A stretch of DNA of 64,000 nucleotides from Eubacterium sp. (GTDB lineage: Bacteria; Bacillota; Clostridia; Lachnospirales; Lachnospiraceae): NCBI GenBank assembly GCA_017514785.1, contig JAFWIO010000005.1, forward strand, positions 1 to 64,000, in the 5' to 3' direction. This document shows positions 37,600-45,641 of the stretch, one piece after another (the first letter of the stretch is position 1; every line of letters begins with the position of its first letter). The notes under the pieces were generated by a model. It did no database searches, was not told the DNA's origin, and saw only the letters and a list, made by a program, of their open reading frames with translations. Made by a program: the position numbers and the translations under genes.

Positions 37600-37992
37600 T
37601 TATTTGTTATTTAAGTCATCCTTTATCTGTGTAGTTGAGATTCCCTCTGTTCTAGGCAAGTAAACTACTTCGCAGTAGTCTTTTAGGAAGTCAAATTTGC
37701 CTTCCCAGTCATTACCCATTACGAAAACGTCAATGTCATTGTTCTTAACATCGTCAATCTTCTGCTCCCAATTGTTCTCTGGGATAACCTCATCCACATA
37801 TTTTATGGCTTCAAGCACCATTTTTCTCTCTTCATATGTAAAATAACATTTTTTCTGCTTCATGTTCCAGTTGAACTCATCAGTAGATAGAACTACTACC
37901 AAGTAGTCGCCCAATTCTTTTGCTCTTCTAAGCAAATTTATATGTCCATAGTGAAGCATATCAAATGTTCCGTATGTAATTACTTTTTTCAT
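37600..37992 (-). CDS. tagD: Glycerol-3-phosphate cytidylyltransferase
   Basis: Makes CDP-glycerol, the precursor of glycerol-phosphate teichoic acids. From ATG 37992 the protein is 130 residues, the normal TagD length, starting MKKVITYGTFDMLHYGHINL with the HxGH nucleotidyl-transfer motif; the second signature is RTEGISTTQI near 115. No Shine-Dalgarno sequence precedes this ATG. The nearest (AAAGGAG, 38040-38046) is separated from it by a five-codon ORF and a hairpin, so translation is probably controlled or reinitiated. An in-frame ATG at 38049 would add 19 unconserved residues and is an unlikely start. Confidence 0.93.
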   Translation of the reverse strand: MKKVITYGTFDMLHYGHINLLRRAKELGDYLVVVLSTDEFNWNMKQKKCYFTYEERKMVLEAIKYVDEVIPENNWEQKIDDVKNNDIDVFVMGNDWEGKFDFLKDYCEVVYLPRTEGISTTQIKDDLNNK

Positions 37993-38004
37993 AATTAATA
38001 GAAC

Positions 38005-38037
38005 AATGCCTTTTTGCACTAAAAATAAAAAGGCATT
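38005..38037 (-). promoter_or_regulatory. Hairpin in the tagD leader
   Basis: Perfect 11-bp inverted repeat (AATGCCTTTTT at 38005-38015 with AAAAAGGCATT at 38027-38037) in the transcript between the ribosome-binding site and the tagD start. It spans a five-codon ORF. It is not followed by a U run, so it is not a terminator. Confidence 0.6.
38019..38036 (-). CDS. Possible five-residue leader ORF (MPFYF) before tagD
   Basis: ATG 38036 lies 3 bases after GGAG and is followed by four codons and TAG (38021-38019). It is the only start with a Shine-Dalgarno sequence in the short tagD leader. It overlaps the hairpin, so its translation would open the stem and may allow reinitiation at tagD 26 bases further on. 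Read from sequence only. Confidence 0.35.
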   Translation of the reverse strand: MPFYF

Positions 38038-38060
38038 ATCTCCTTTCATAGCCTTGTAAT

Positions 38061-38089
38061 ATTATAACTTATACATAGTGTTTAATCAA
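38061..38089 (-). promoter_or_regulatory. Promoter of the tagD operon
   Basis: TTGATT (38089-38084), a 17-base spacer and TATAAT (38066-38061). The predicted transcript would start near 38054, only a few bases before AAAGGAG. Confidence 0.7.
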
Positions 38090-38141
38090 TAAATATGGGA
38101 CTTTGAGGCGAACATATTTTTGGTCCAGAATGCCTAATAAG

Positions 38142-38169
38142 TGGAAAAATTTCTTATATGTGTTAAAAT
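38142..38169 (+). promoter_or_regulatory. Promoter of the 397-residue polyol-phosphate transferase gene
   Basis: TGGAAA (38142-38147), a 16-base spacer and TAAAAT (38164-38169) with an upstream TG (extended -10). Divergent from the tagD promoter. Confidence 0.45.
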
Positions 38170-38208
38170 AGCACCTGTGAAAAAACTACTGGAGGATTTT
38201 TACTTTTT

Positions 38209-39402
38209 ATGAAGTATATTAAGCAGTTTTTAACAAATTTTTATAAGTTATTCGCAATGACTATTCGTTTCAAAGAAAACGTAATAGTTTTTGAGAGTAG
38301 CATGTTTAGAAATTACACAGGAAACCCTAGATATATATACGAAGAGTTCGTTCGTCAGGGTTTAGATGAGAAGTTTGACGTTTACTGGGCTTTCAAAAAT
38401 GTAAAAGACGTAGATCTTAGCAAGATTCCTGGTAAATTCAAGACTATCACTTACAAAACTATGCCTTTCTTTAAGGTTTATTCGTCTGCTGCTTTCATAG
38501 TGTCAGACTCTAGACTTCCTAGATATCTACACAAAAATCGTAAGGGCCAATACATCCAGACTTGGCATGGAACACCTCTTAAGAAACTTGCGCTAGATAT
38601 GGAAGCTATTGATATGGCAGGAAACACTAATGTGGATAGATATCACAAGCACTTTAGAAAGAGTATCGCTGCTTGGGATTATCTTTTGTCGCAAAATTCG
38701 TACTCGACAAAGATTTTTAGAAGCTGTTTTGATTTTGATAAGACAATACTAGAGGTTGGTTACCCAAGAAATGATAAACTTCTTAACACCACTGCCAGTC
38801 AGATCTATGAATTGAAGCGTGAGATGGGTCTTCCTCTAAATAAAAAGGTGATTTTATACGCTCCAACATGGCGCGATAACCAATATTACGACTTGGGCAA
38901 ATATAAATTTGCTAACCAGATGGACTTTGACGCTTTGCGCGAGGCTATCTCAGATGAATATGTGATGATTGTTAAGTACCACTACCTAATTAAGGATTCA
39001 GTGGATTGGAGCAAGTACGAGGGCTTTGTCTATCAATTTGACGAGGGCTGCGACATAGCAGATCTTTACTTGGTTTCAGATATGCTAATCACAGACTACT
39101 CTTCTGTAATGTTTGATTACAGCGTTTTAAATCGTCCAATCGTATTCTTCACTTACGACTACGACGAATACATGAACGACCTTCGCGGCTTCTACTTCGA
39201 CTTCAAAGAAGAAGCACCTGGCCCACTTGTGTATAATAATGAAGAATTAATTGAATCAATTAAAAATTATGATAAAGCTGATTGGGAAGAAAAATATCAA
39301 ACATTCCACGATAAATATAATCATTGCGACGAGGGCACCGCTTCAAAAGCAATTGTAGACTTGATCGTCGAGAATAGTTTTTTAGATAATATAGAAAAAT
39401 AA
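38209..39402 (+). CDS. CDP-glycerol glycerophosphotransferase family protein (TagF-like)
   Basis: A 397-residue stand-alone PF04464 transferase. Seen: NVIVFESSMFRNYTGNPRYI near residue 25, YIQTWHGTPLKKLALDME near 122, LEVGYPRNDKL near 183, ILYAPTWRDNQYY near 218, and the catalytic-type LITDYSSVMFDYSVLNRPIV near 300, so the active-site motifs look complete. It may prime or extend a glycerol- or ribitol-phosphate chain at the inner membrane face. It is transcribed alone on the plus strand. Its GGAGG (38191-38195) is 13 bases from the ATG, an unusually long gap that may lower translation. A strong terminator follows. Confidence 0.9.
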   Translation: MKYIKQFLTNFYKLFAMTIRFKENVIVFESSMFRNYTGNPRYIYEEFVRQGLDEKFDVYWAFKNVKDVDLSKIPGKFKTITYKTMPFFKVYSSAAFIVSDSRLPRYLHKNRKGQYIQTWHGTPLKKLALDMEAIDMAGNTNVDRYHKHFRKSIAAWDYLLSQNSYSTKIFRSCFDFDKTILEVGYPRNDKLLNTTASQIYELKREMGLPLNKKVILYAPTWRDNQYYDLGKYKFANQMDFDALREAISDEYVMIVKYHYLIKDSVDWSKYEGFVYQFDEGCDIADLYLVSDMLITDYSSVMFDYSVLNRPIVFFTYDYDEYMNDLRGFYFDFKEEAPGPLVYNNEELIESIKNYDKADWEEKYQTFHDKYNHCDEGTASKAIVDLIVENSFLDNIEK

Positions 39403-39410
39403 ATATCAAT

Positions 39411-39470
39411 GCACAAAAAAATAGGGTAGGTCAAACGATTGTTAGTGCGACCTACCCTATTTTTTTGTGC
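39411..39470. terminator. Bidirectional terminator between two polyol-phosphate transferase genes
   Basis: A perfect 22-bp stem (39411-39432 with 39449-39470) with a 16-base loop, A7 and T7 near its ends, between convergent genes. Confidence 0.88.
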
Positions 39471-39494
39471 CCCCTTGAGCATTATATTTGTAAA

Positions 39495-40679
39495 TTATTT
39501 AATAACTTTCTTTGCAACTTCCAATCCCTTGTTGATTCCGTCCAAGTGATTAAATTTTTGATTGAACATCGAGTATCTAGCGTCCGGTATAAATAGAATT
39601 GTATCCTCTATCGCTTTAGCAAGTTCTTCTTGTGTTTTTACTATTGGGCCCGGGAGTTCGTTTTGGTCTAGATAGAAGTCTCTGGCATTTGCTTTGTAGT
39701 CTTCGTAATCATACATATAAAAGATTATTGGGCGTTTTAAGTTTGCATAGTCGAAGAAGACTGATGAATAATCTGTTATAAGCATATCGCTTATTATGTA
39801 TAAGTCATTCACATCTTCGTAGTCCGAAACGTCTATCACAAAATCTTTGTACTTTTCAAAATCCATATTCTTTGCAACAAAGTAATGTGCTCTGAATAGA
39901 ATTATATATTCATCCCCAATCTGTTCTTTTAGTTTGTCGAAATCTAGTCCCGATGCATTCTCGTATCCACTAACCTCAGAGTGTTTGTTATCTCTAAAAG
40001 TTGGGGCGTATAAAATGATTTTCTTTCCACGCGGAATATCTAGTTCTCTTAAAATTGAATTTACCTTTGCCTGATCAAATGTAAACAACGCATCATTTCT
40101 TGGATAGCCAGTTTCTAAAACTATATCTTCTCTTCCTTGCAAGCCAAATGCAGAAACTAACTTTTCGCTACAATACTTAGATGGAGAAATCATATATGAA
40201 AACTTTTCTCCCTCATGCGCGTAATCTAAATCGCTACCTGGCACATCTAGTCCAATCTTCTTTAGCGGTGTTCCGTGCCATGTCTGAATATAAACTTGGT
40301 CTTCGCTTGGTTTTAAAAATTTTCTTGTATTTGAATTTAACACCCAGTACTTTGCTTTAGCTAGTGCTTTGTAATATGAAAATGTTTCATATTTAACAAT
40401 AGAAATTTTTGGTCCTTTTTCGCTACCCAATAGTTTTTGCAAAATCTTTCCAGGCCTATGAACATTTCTGAAAGCCCAAATAAGCTCGTAATCATTATAA
40501 TCGCCTGAGTCTCTCATTTCTTCGAACATAGCTTTTGGACTACATGAATAATTTCGTCCTTGGAAACTCTCAAAAAATACCACGCGCTCATCTACCTTTG
40601 TAGTCGCGCGGGCTAATTTGTATAGTATTTTCTTTCCAGCGAGCTTAATTGCCCTTAGTATATTTTTAATTATCTTCAT
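39495..40679 (-). CDS. CDP-glycerol glycerophosphotransferase family protein
   Basis: A 394-residue PF04464 transferase, closely similar in layout to the 397-residue protein on the other strand. Seen: VVFFESFQGRNYSCSPKAMF near 33, YIQTWHGTPLKKIGLDVPG near 130, LETGYPRNDALF near 190, ILYAPTFRDNKHSEV near 225, LFRAHYFVAKNMD near 260 and LITDYSSVFFDYANLKRPII near 300. A basic amphipathic N-terminus (KIIKNILRAIKLAGKKI) fits membrane-surface attachment, as in TagF. Last gene of the operon starting with the priming sugar transferase; its start overlaps the end of the gene before it by 14 bases. Confidence 0.9.
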   Translation of the reverse strand: MKIIKNILRAIKLAGKKILYKLARATTKVDERVVFFESFQGRNYSCSPKAMFEEMRDSGDYNDYELIWAFRNVHRPGKILQKLLGSEKGPKISIVKYETFSYYKALAKAKYWVLNSNTRKFLKPSEDQVYIQTWHGTPLKKIGLDVPGSDLDYAHEGEKFSYMISPSKYCSEKLVSAFGLQGREDIVLETGYPRNDALFTFDQAKVNSILRELDIPRGKKIILYAPTFRDNKHSEVSGYENASGLDFDKLKEQIGDEYIILFRAHYFVAKNMDFEKYKDFVIDVSDYEDVNDLYIISDMLITDYSSVFFDYANLKRPIIFYMYDYEDYKANARDFYLDQNELPGPIVKTQEELAKAIEDTILFIPDARYSMFNQKFNHLDGINKGLEVAKKVIK

Positions 40680-41808
40680 TATCTAAATAATTGGCTGCGA
40701 TTCTCATCGCACTTCTTCCGTCGTTATAAGTGTTTACCATTGCGTTTACTTCGTGGCGGTCGTCTCTGTATGTGTCGATTCCATAATCCACGGAGCTTAG
40801 GAAATTCTTCATATGCTCTAGGTCCTTGATGATAGGGCCCGGCATAAAGTCCTCCGGCTTATCAAAAATAAAACCGCGCTTCTCCTTGTACTCTTCAAAG
40901 TCCTCTGTCACGAACGCAATAGGTCTATCTAGCATCAAGTAGTCAAAGAACACCGACGAATAATCCGTGATAAGCGCATCAGCGTTTCTAAGAATTGTGT
41001 AAACACTCATGTCATTATCTTTTAGTTGCTTCTCATTATAAATATCAATATGTGAATACTTCATGTCAGAAAGCGACGCCTCCTGCAAAGGATGAAGTTT
41101 TATTATCATTCTCCAATTTTTCATCTTTAAGAAATGATTTAAGTCTTCCAGTTCATCGTTAGTTAAAAGAGGGACTATCATATTGTCATTAAACTCTCTG
41201 TATGTTGGAAGCCAAACAATTAATCTTCTAGCCCCGCGAAGAATTGCTGTGTCAAGAATCTGATTAACTTTAAACATTTCATCGTTTCTAGGATTTCCCA
41301 ACACATCTACATCTTCTTCCTTGCATCCAAAGATGTCAGCCATTATTGGTTGATACATAGGCGATGATGCAATAACTTTTGTGAAGAAGTTGTAATCTAC
41401 TTGTTCTTTGCCGTCCTCTAAATTTCCGATTCTCTTTAGAGGAGTTCCGTGCCAAAGGTTAACAACCATCTGACTTTTAGCGGGTTTTATAGGGTATTTG
41501 CCGAAGCAGTAAAATGCGTACTTTGCTTTTAGGAAATATTTAATTCCCTCTTTGTTGTTTACAAACTTAACGTGTTTTGGCGCGTTAAACTGGTAGTCTT
41601 CATAGTCATTTATGCTTACTACTATGTAATATTTGTCATTATACCCATGCTCTATTAAAAAATCGTAAAATGCCTTTACGTTATCTCTAAAACCTAGATT
41701 TGAGTAGAAGAATATAAGCCTCTTGTCCTTCTTCTTAATCATGTTAAGAAGAGTAAGTGGCTTGAAAGCAATTTTTAATAATGATTTTTTAAATTCTGCC
41801 TTGTCCAT
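40666..41808 (-). CDS. CDP-glycerol glycerophosphotransferase family protein (TagB/TarB-like)
   Basis: A 380-residue PF04464 transferase, more distant from the other two stand-alone copies: VNLWHGTPLKRIGNLEDG near 118, VLGNPRNDEMFK near 165, VWLPTYREFNDN near 195, IIKLHPLQEASL near 235 and LITDYSSVFFDYLMLDRPIA near 285. The HPLQ and NPRND variants recall primases of the TagB/TarB kind, which add the first glycerol-phosphate to the lipid-linked disaccharide; this is a guess from sequence character and from its place between a GT2 gene and another transferase. Start ATG 41808 follows AGAGG. Confidence 0.85.
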   Translation of the reverse strand: MDKAEFKKSLLKIAFKPLTLLNMIKKKDKRLIFFYSNLGFRDNVKAFYDFLIEHGYNDKYYIVVSINDYEDYQFNAPKHVKFVNNKEGIKYFLKAKYAFYCFGKYPIKPAKSQMVVNLWHGTPLKRIGNLEDGKEQVDYNFFTKVIASSPMYQPIMADIFGCKEEDVDVLGNPRNDEMFKVNQILDTAILRGARRLIVWLPTYREFNDNMIVPLLTNDELEDLNHFLKMKNWRMIIKLHPLQEASLSDMKYSHIDIYNEKQLKDNDMSVYTILRNADALITDYSSVFFDYLMLDRPIAFVTEDFEEYKEKRGFIFDKPEDFMPGPIIKDLEHMKNFLSSVDYGIDTYRDDRHEVNAMVNTYNDGRSAMRIAANYLDNEDN

Positions 41809-41810
41809 CG

Positions 41811-42626
41811 CTAACCTCTAAGTTTTTTCTTGTATACTTTTTCTCTAAATTTATTTGGTGCAATCGCAATCAAAACTCTTGCGCCCATCTGCTTCAAATA
41901 TGTAAATCTTGAAATATATCCAATGCTTAGCAAATGCTTTTCGAAAGCCATAACGCATTTGGCATAGGCCTTTCCGCCGCGTCTTAAGTATAGATCATCT
42001 CCTGCCCTCATCAAAACAAGTGCCTCTTGCACATTGTAGCCTTTGCATCCGTTTTGAAGAAGTGTTATCCAAAGATAGTAATCTTCAAAGTAATCGAATT
42101 TTCCGTAGCCGCCCACTAGTTCCACTTTAGATTTTTTGTAAACCACTGATGGGTGGTTGAAAGGACTTCTCGATTTTGCGAACTCTCTTATTTCTTCGTC
42201 GAACTCTGGTAAGTTTCTCTCTCCAGTAAGTCTCGTGATATCTCCGTTAAACTCGAAAATATTTGAGCCCACAATATCTGCTCCGGTTTCATCCATTGCT
42301 TTTAGTTGATTTTCTATTCTATCGGGTTTGCTGAAATCATCTGAATCCATTCTCGCCACAATCTCATTTTTGCAGTGTGTGATTCCTTCGTTGAGGGCGA
42401 GTGCTAAACCTCTATTTTCTGGCAATCTTACAACATTAAATAAGCCCGGATTAGTTTTTTCGAAATTCGAAATCACTTCATCCAAGCTATCTGTTAATGG
42501 TCCATCGCATACTAATACAAAGTCATTTGTAGCAACGCTTTGATTAAGCATGCTATCAATGGCAGTCTTTAAATATTCTGGGTTTTCTTTTTTGTAAACC
42601 GACATCAATACCGAATAGTCTGCCAT
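41811..42626 (-). CDS. GT2 family glycosyltransferase (amylovoran AmsE-like type)
   Basis: A 271-residue GT-A enzyme from ATG 42626, chosen because AAAGGTG precedes it; an in-frame ATG 24 bases upstream lies inside the previous gene. Seen: YSVLMSVYKKENPEYL at the N-terminus, NRGLALALNEGI near 82, the metal motif ARMDSDDFSKPDRIE near 104, and SPFNHPSVVYKKS near 165. This subfamily often adds galactose or GlcNAc to lipid-linked intermediates. It directly follows the priming sugar transferase, so it is likely to add the second sugar of the linkage unit. No membrane helix. Confidence 0.87.
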   Translation of the reverse strand: MADYSVLMSVYKKENPEYLKTAIDSMLNQSVATNDFVLVCDGPLTDSLDEVISNFEKTNPGLFNVVRLPENRGLALALNEGITHCKNEIVARMDSDDFSKPDRIENQLKAMDETGADIVGSNIFEFNGDITRLTGERNLPEFDEEIREFAKSRSPFNHPSVVYKKSKVELVGGYGKFDYFEDYYLWITLLQNGCKGYNVQEALVLMRAGDDLYLRRGGKAYAKCVMAFEKHLLSIGYISRFTYLKQMGARVLIAIAPNKFREKVYKKKLRG

Positions 42627-42627
42627 T

Positions 42628-44061
42628 TTACTCACCTTTATATAATTCATCCATAGGTGGTTCTACTTCACCTAAATCATATTCCTCTTTTTTCTTTGGG
42701 TTTTCAACTCTTGCTGTCTTTTGATCTTGTTCTACACCCTCTCTATTTTCTTTGATGAAGAGAATCTTAAACGTCATCAACAAAAGCTGAAGATCTCTCC
42801 AGAATGTATAGTTTTGAATGTAGTACAAGTCTAGTTTTAGTTTGTCGTATGGAGTAGTGTTGTATTTTCCATACACTTGAGCGTATCCAGTTAGTCCAGC
42901 TTTAACTTTAAGTCTAAACTTAAACTCAGGAATATCTGCTAGATACTCTTCTGCTATTTCTGGTCTTTCAGGACGAGGTCCCACTACAGACATTTGTCCC
43001 ATAAGTATATTGAATACCTGTGGTAGTTCGTCTAAGTGTGTAGCACGAAGAACTCTACCTACCTTGGTAATTCTGTCATCATCTTTCTTTGCAAGTTGAG
43101 CTCCTTGTTTTTCGGAGTCCACTTTCATACTTCTAAATTTTATAATTTTAAATTTCTTGCCGTTTTGTGTAATTCTTGGCTGGAGGTAGAATATTGGTCC
43201 TCTGTCCCAAATCAAATCTCCTATAGCCACAAGAATAGTTATAAATATAGTAGGAACACACAAAATAAGCGAGATGACAATATCTAACAATCTCTTAAGT
43301 GCTGCCTGTTCCCACTTAAGTCCTTTAATCTTTGTAACAAGAAGCGGAGAATCAAACAATGTGTTTTGTCCAGCTCCTAGAATAATTAAGTCTGAAAGTT
43401 TTGGTGTGACATATGCTCTCTTATCGTGCATATAACAATATTTGATGATTTTATTTCTTCTTCCACTAGGAATATCGCAAAGCAAAACTGCCTTGTGTCT
43501 TCTTATTGCGTTGCGAAGCTCCTCTGCAGGTGAATCGCAGTGGATTCTATCATCAATCAAATATTTATCTTCTCTAGTTTCAATTTTCTTAACTAGGTTA
43601 TCTGGATCTCTGTCACTATATATCAATAATAGCTTTCTAGGTGGGTATAGCCAACGATAGACTAACAACGCCAGTGCGCACCAAATGAGTGCACATAACA
43701 TATTGATAAATGTCATGCCAAGTAACGGTGCTACGTTAACCATCTTCAAAGAAAGCAAGGATGCTTGTAGATAGATAAATAGGTTAGTAAATAGGATGGC
43801 TAGTGCCTGTGAGAAAAATAGGTTAGAGTACTGCAATGTTCCAAGTTTAAATGCTCCATAAACATTACAGAACACCAAGAACATTAAACCGTACATAAAA
43901 TAAAGTACGACCTTTCCTCTTGAGAAGAAAGCATCATACAATCCTGTACCTTCGGTATAGTACATATCCCAATAATAGATAAAGATAGCAGTCTGCGCAG
44001 CAACAATGATTGCTAGCAAAAGCAAGACAACTATCCTTCTGAATGTTCTTGATTTTCTCAT
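42628..44061 (-). CDS. Undecaprenyl-phosphate sugar-phosphate transferase (priming glycosyltransferase, WcaJ/CpsE type)
   Basis: A 477-residue polyprenyl-phosphate hexose-1-phosphate transferase that starts surface-polymer assembly on undecaprenyl phosphate. Seen: four N-terminal membrane helices (about 10-140), a degenerate nucleotide-binding region, a fifth hydrophobic segment (RLLDIVISLILCVPTIF), then the catalytic bacterial sugar transferase domain with IIKFRSMKVDSE, HLDELPQVFNIL and MSVVGPRPERPEI, and KAGLTGYAQVYGK. It is first in a four-gene operon ending in two polyol-phosphate transferases. Sugar identity is unknown. Its promoter shares the -35 region with the divergent LCP gene. Confidence 0.92.
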   Translation of the reverse strand: MRKSRTFRRIVVLLLLAIIVAAQTAIFIYYWDMYYTEGTGLYDAFFSRGKVVLYFMYGLMFLVFCNVYGAFKLGTLQYSNLFFSQALAILFTNLFIYLQASLLSLKMVNVAPLLGMTFINMLCALIWCALALLVYRWLYPPRKLLLIYSDRDPDNLVKKIETREDKYLIDDRIHCDSPAEELRNAIRRHKAVLLCDIPSGRRNKIIKYCYMHDKRAYVTPKLSDLIILGAGQNTLFDSPLLVTKIKGLKWEQAALKRLLDIVISLILCVPTIFITILVAIGDLIWDRGPIFYLQPRITQNGKKFKIIKFRSMKVDSEKQGAQLAKKDDDRITKVGRVLRATHLDELPQVFNILMGQMSVVGPRPERPEIAEEYLADIPEFKFRLKVKAGLTGYAQVYGKYNTTPYDKLKLDLYYIQNYTFWRDLQLLLMTFKILFIKENREGVEQDQKTARVENPKKKEEYDLGEVEPPMDELYKGE

Positions 44062-44090
44062 AAATACAACCTCTTATTAAATCAATTAAA

Positions 44091-44119
44091 ATTTTATCAA
44101 AGGGCATATTGTTTGTCAA
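44091..44119 (-). promoter_or_regulatory. Promoter of the priming-transferase operon
   Basis: On the minus strand a perfect TTGACA (44119-44114), a 17-base spacer and TAAAAT (44096-44091). Its -35 box overlaps that of the divergent LCP promoter. Confidence 0.7.
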
Positions 44120-44141
44120 TCAAACGCAATAATGCTATAAT
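44113..44141 (+). promoter_or_regulatory. Promoter of the LCP-murG operon
   Basis: TTGTCA (44113-44118), a 17-base spacer and TATAAT (44136-44141). Five of six -35 bases are shared with the opposing promoter, inside the inverted repeat GTTTG-5-CAAAC (44111-44125). Confidence 0.7.
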
Positions 44142-44189
44142 ACAAGCGACTTTTTTATAGAAAAAACAGTCCACATTTAGGAGGATTTT

Positions 44190-45638
44190 ATGAATAATTT
44201 AAACGGTCCTGACAGTATTAAAAAGGGAGATTATGGCTATAGTTCAGAGAGTTTGTCTGGCGGTTCATCCAGAAAAGCGAAACAAAGTTCTAAGGGTGCG
44301 CCAAAAGAGCCAAGAGGATCTAAAAGAGTAACAAAAACTGATGCTAAAAAACTTAAAAACAGTACTATCATCAGTATTATTTTGGTTGTTATCCAACTAG
44401 CTCTTTCAGGTTATTTTGTATATTTGATGATGACCCACAAATGGACATATATGCCTAACGTGCCAGATGCTATATTTATCGGTATTTGCGCAGGCTTAGT
44501 ATTCTTCCTTATAATTGCGTTTATTTTGGCGAATGCCAAAAAACGTTCATCCAAGCGATTTGGAAAATTTATTTCAATTATTGTCATTATCGCTTTAATA
44601 GTTTGTATTTTTGTTCTTCCATTCCTATCAATAGGTGGAAAGAGCAAGGTGGACGAAAATCCATTTGTTGTTTTTGTATCAGCTGCAGACACGTTTGGAG
44701 ATTTGAATAAAGAAGGAAACGAGAGATCAGATACTAATATTCTAGCGGCTGTGAACCCTAAAACTCACACTGTTATGATGGTGTCTATCCCTAGAGATTA
44801 TTATATTCCAGTAATTGCAAAGAGTGTTTCTATTAACACTTCGCTAAATTCCGACAAGCTTACTCACATTGGTCTTTACGGAAACGGACAGGCAAGAAAC
44901 AATAACGGCGAAAAGGTGGGCGCCGCAGGTTGGAACTACGCATGTGAAGTTCACTGGGATCATGGAAAAACTGCTATTATGGATTCTCTAAAGAAGCAGT
45001 TCAAATTCAATGTTGATAGCAACCACTATCACTACGCACAGCTTAACTTTACTGGCTTTGGTAAACTTATTGATGAGTTGGGCGGCATTGATGTGGATGT
45101 TGAAAAGAGTTTCTCTTACACAACTTACGAAGACTACGGCGAAGACAACGGCAAAAGAAAGAAGTATACATTTAAAAAAGGTAGAATGGAAATGGACGGC
45201 AACGAAGCTCTAACATTTGCTAGAACTCGTAAGGCCTTTGCCGATGGCGATATTCAAAGAAATAGAAACCAAACTGCCGTGCTAAAAGGTGTTGCCGATA
45301 AAGCCCTATCTCCTACTATTCTACTTAGATACAATGGCGTAATGAGTGCTATTAATGATTGTTTGGAGACAGATATTGATGCATCATCTATGGCTCTTCT
45401 ACAGTCAAGAGTGGCTGGGCACCAGGGATACGATGGATGGAAGATTGTTTCATTTGGCGTTATCGGAGAATCTTCTAGACAGAGAGTTCTTTGGAACGGA
45501 CAGGCGTTATCTGTTGTATTGAAAAACGATACTTCTGTTGATTACGGCCAGAAGCTTCTAAACAAGACCTTGGCTGGCACAGATTCAAAGACACTTAAGA
45601 GATTGGCAAAGAAATACACAAACGCACAAGGACAATAA
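44190..45638 (+). CDS. LytR-CpsA-Psr (LCP) family wall-polymer ligase
   Basis: A 482-residue protein. LCP enzymes move completed teichoic acid or capsule chains from undecaprenyl carrier to peptidoglycan. Seen: a cytoplasmic, basic, Ser/Gly-rich tail (1-55), three membrane helices (about 57-78, 93-115, 125-147), then the LCP domain outside the membrane: SDTNILAAVNPKTHTVMMVS, SIPRDYYIPV near 200, INTSLNSDKLTHIG, LNFTGFGKLIDELGGIDVDV and TFARTRKAFADGDIQRNRNQ. The arginine and aspartate residues that hold the pyrophosphate are present. It starts a unit with murG three bases downstream, divergent from the priming transferase. Confidence 0.93.
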   Translation: MNNLNGPDSIKKGDYGYSSESLSGGSSRKAKQSSKGAPKEPRGSKRVTKTDAKKLKNSTIISIILVVIQLALSGYFVYLMMTHKWTYMPNVPDAIFIGICAGLVFFLIIAFILANAKKRSSKRFGKFISIIVIIALIVCIFVLPFLSIGGKSKVDENPFVVFVSAADTFGDLNKEGNERSDTNILAAVNPKTHTVMMVSIPRDYYIPVIAKSVSINTSLNSDKLTHIGLYGNGQARNNNGEKVGAAGWNYACEVHWDHGKTAIMDSLKKQFKFNVDSNHYHYAQLNFTGFGKLIDELGGIDVDVEKSFSYTTYEDYGEDNGKRKKYTFKKGRMEMDGNEALTFARTRKAFADGDIQRNRNQTAVLKGVADKALSPTILLRYNGVMSAINDCLETDIDASSMALLQSRVAGHQGYDGWKIVSFGVIGESSRQRVLWNGQALSVVLKNDTSVDYGQKLLNKTLAGTDSKTLKRLAKKYTNAQGQ

Positions 45639-45641
45639 TAT

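Noticed and set aside
37993..38049. tagD start at ATG 38049
   Set aside because: It would add 19 residues not found in the TagD family and lies before the Shine-Dalgarno sequence.
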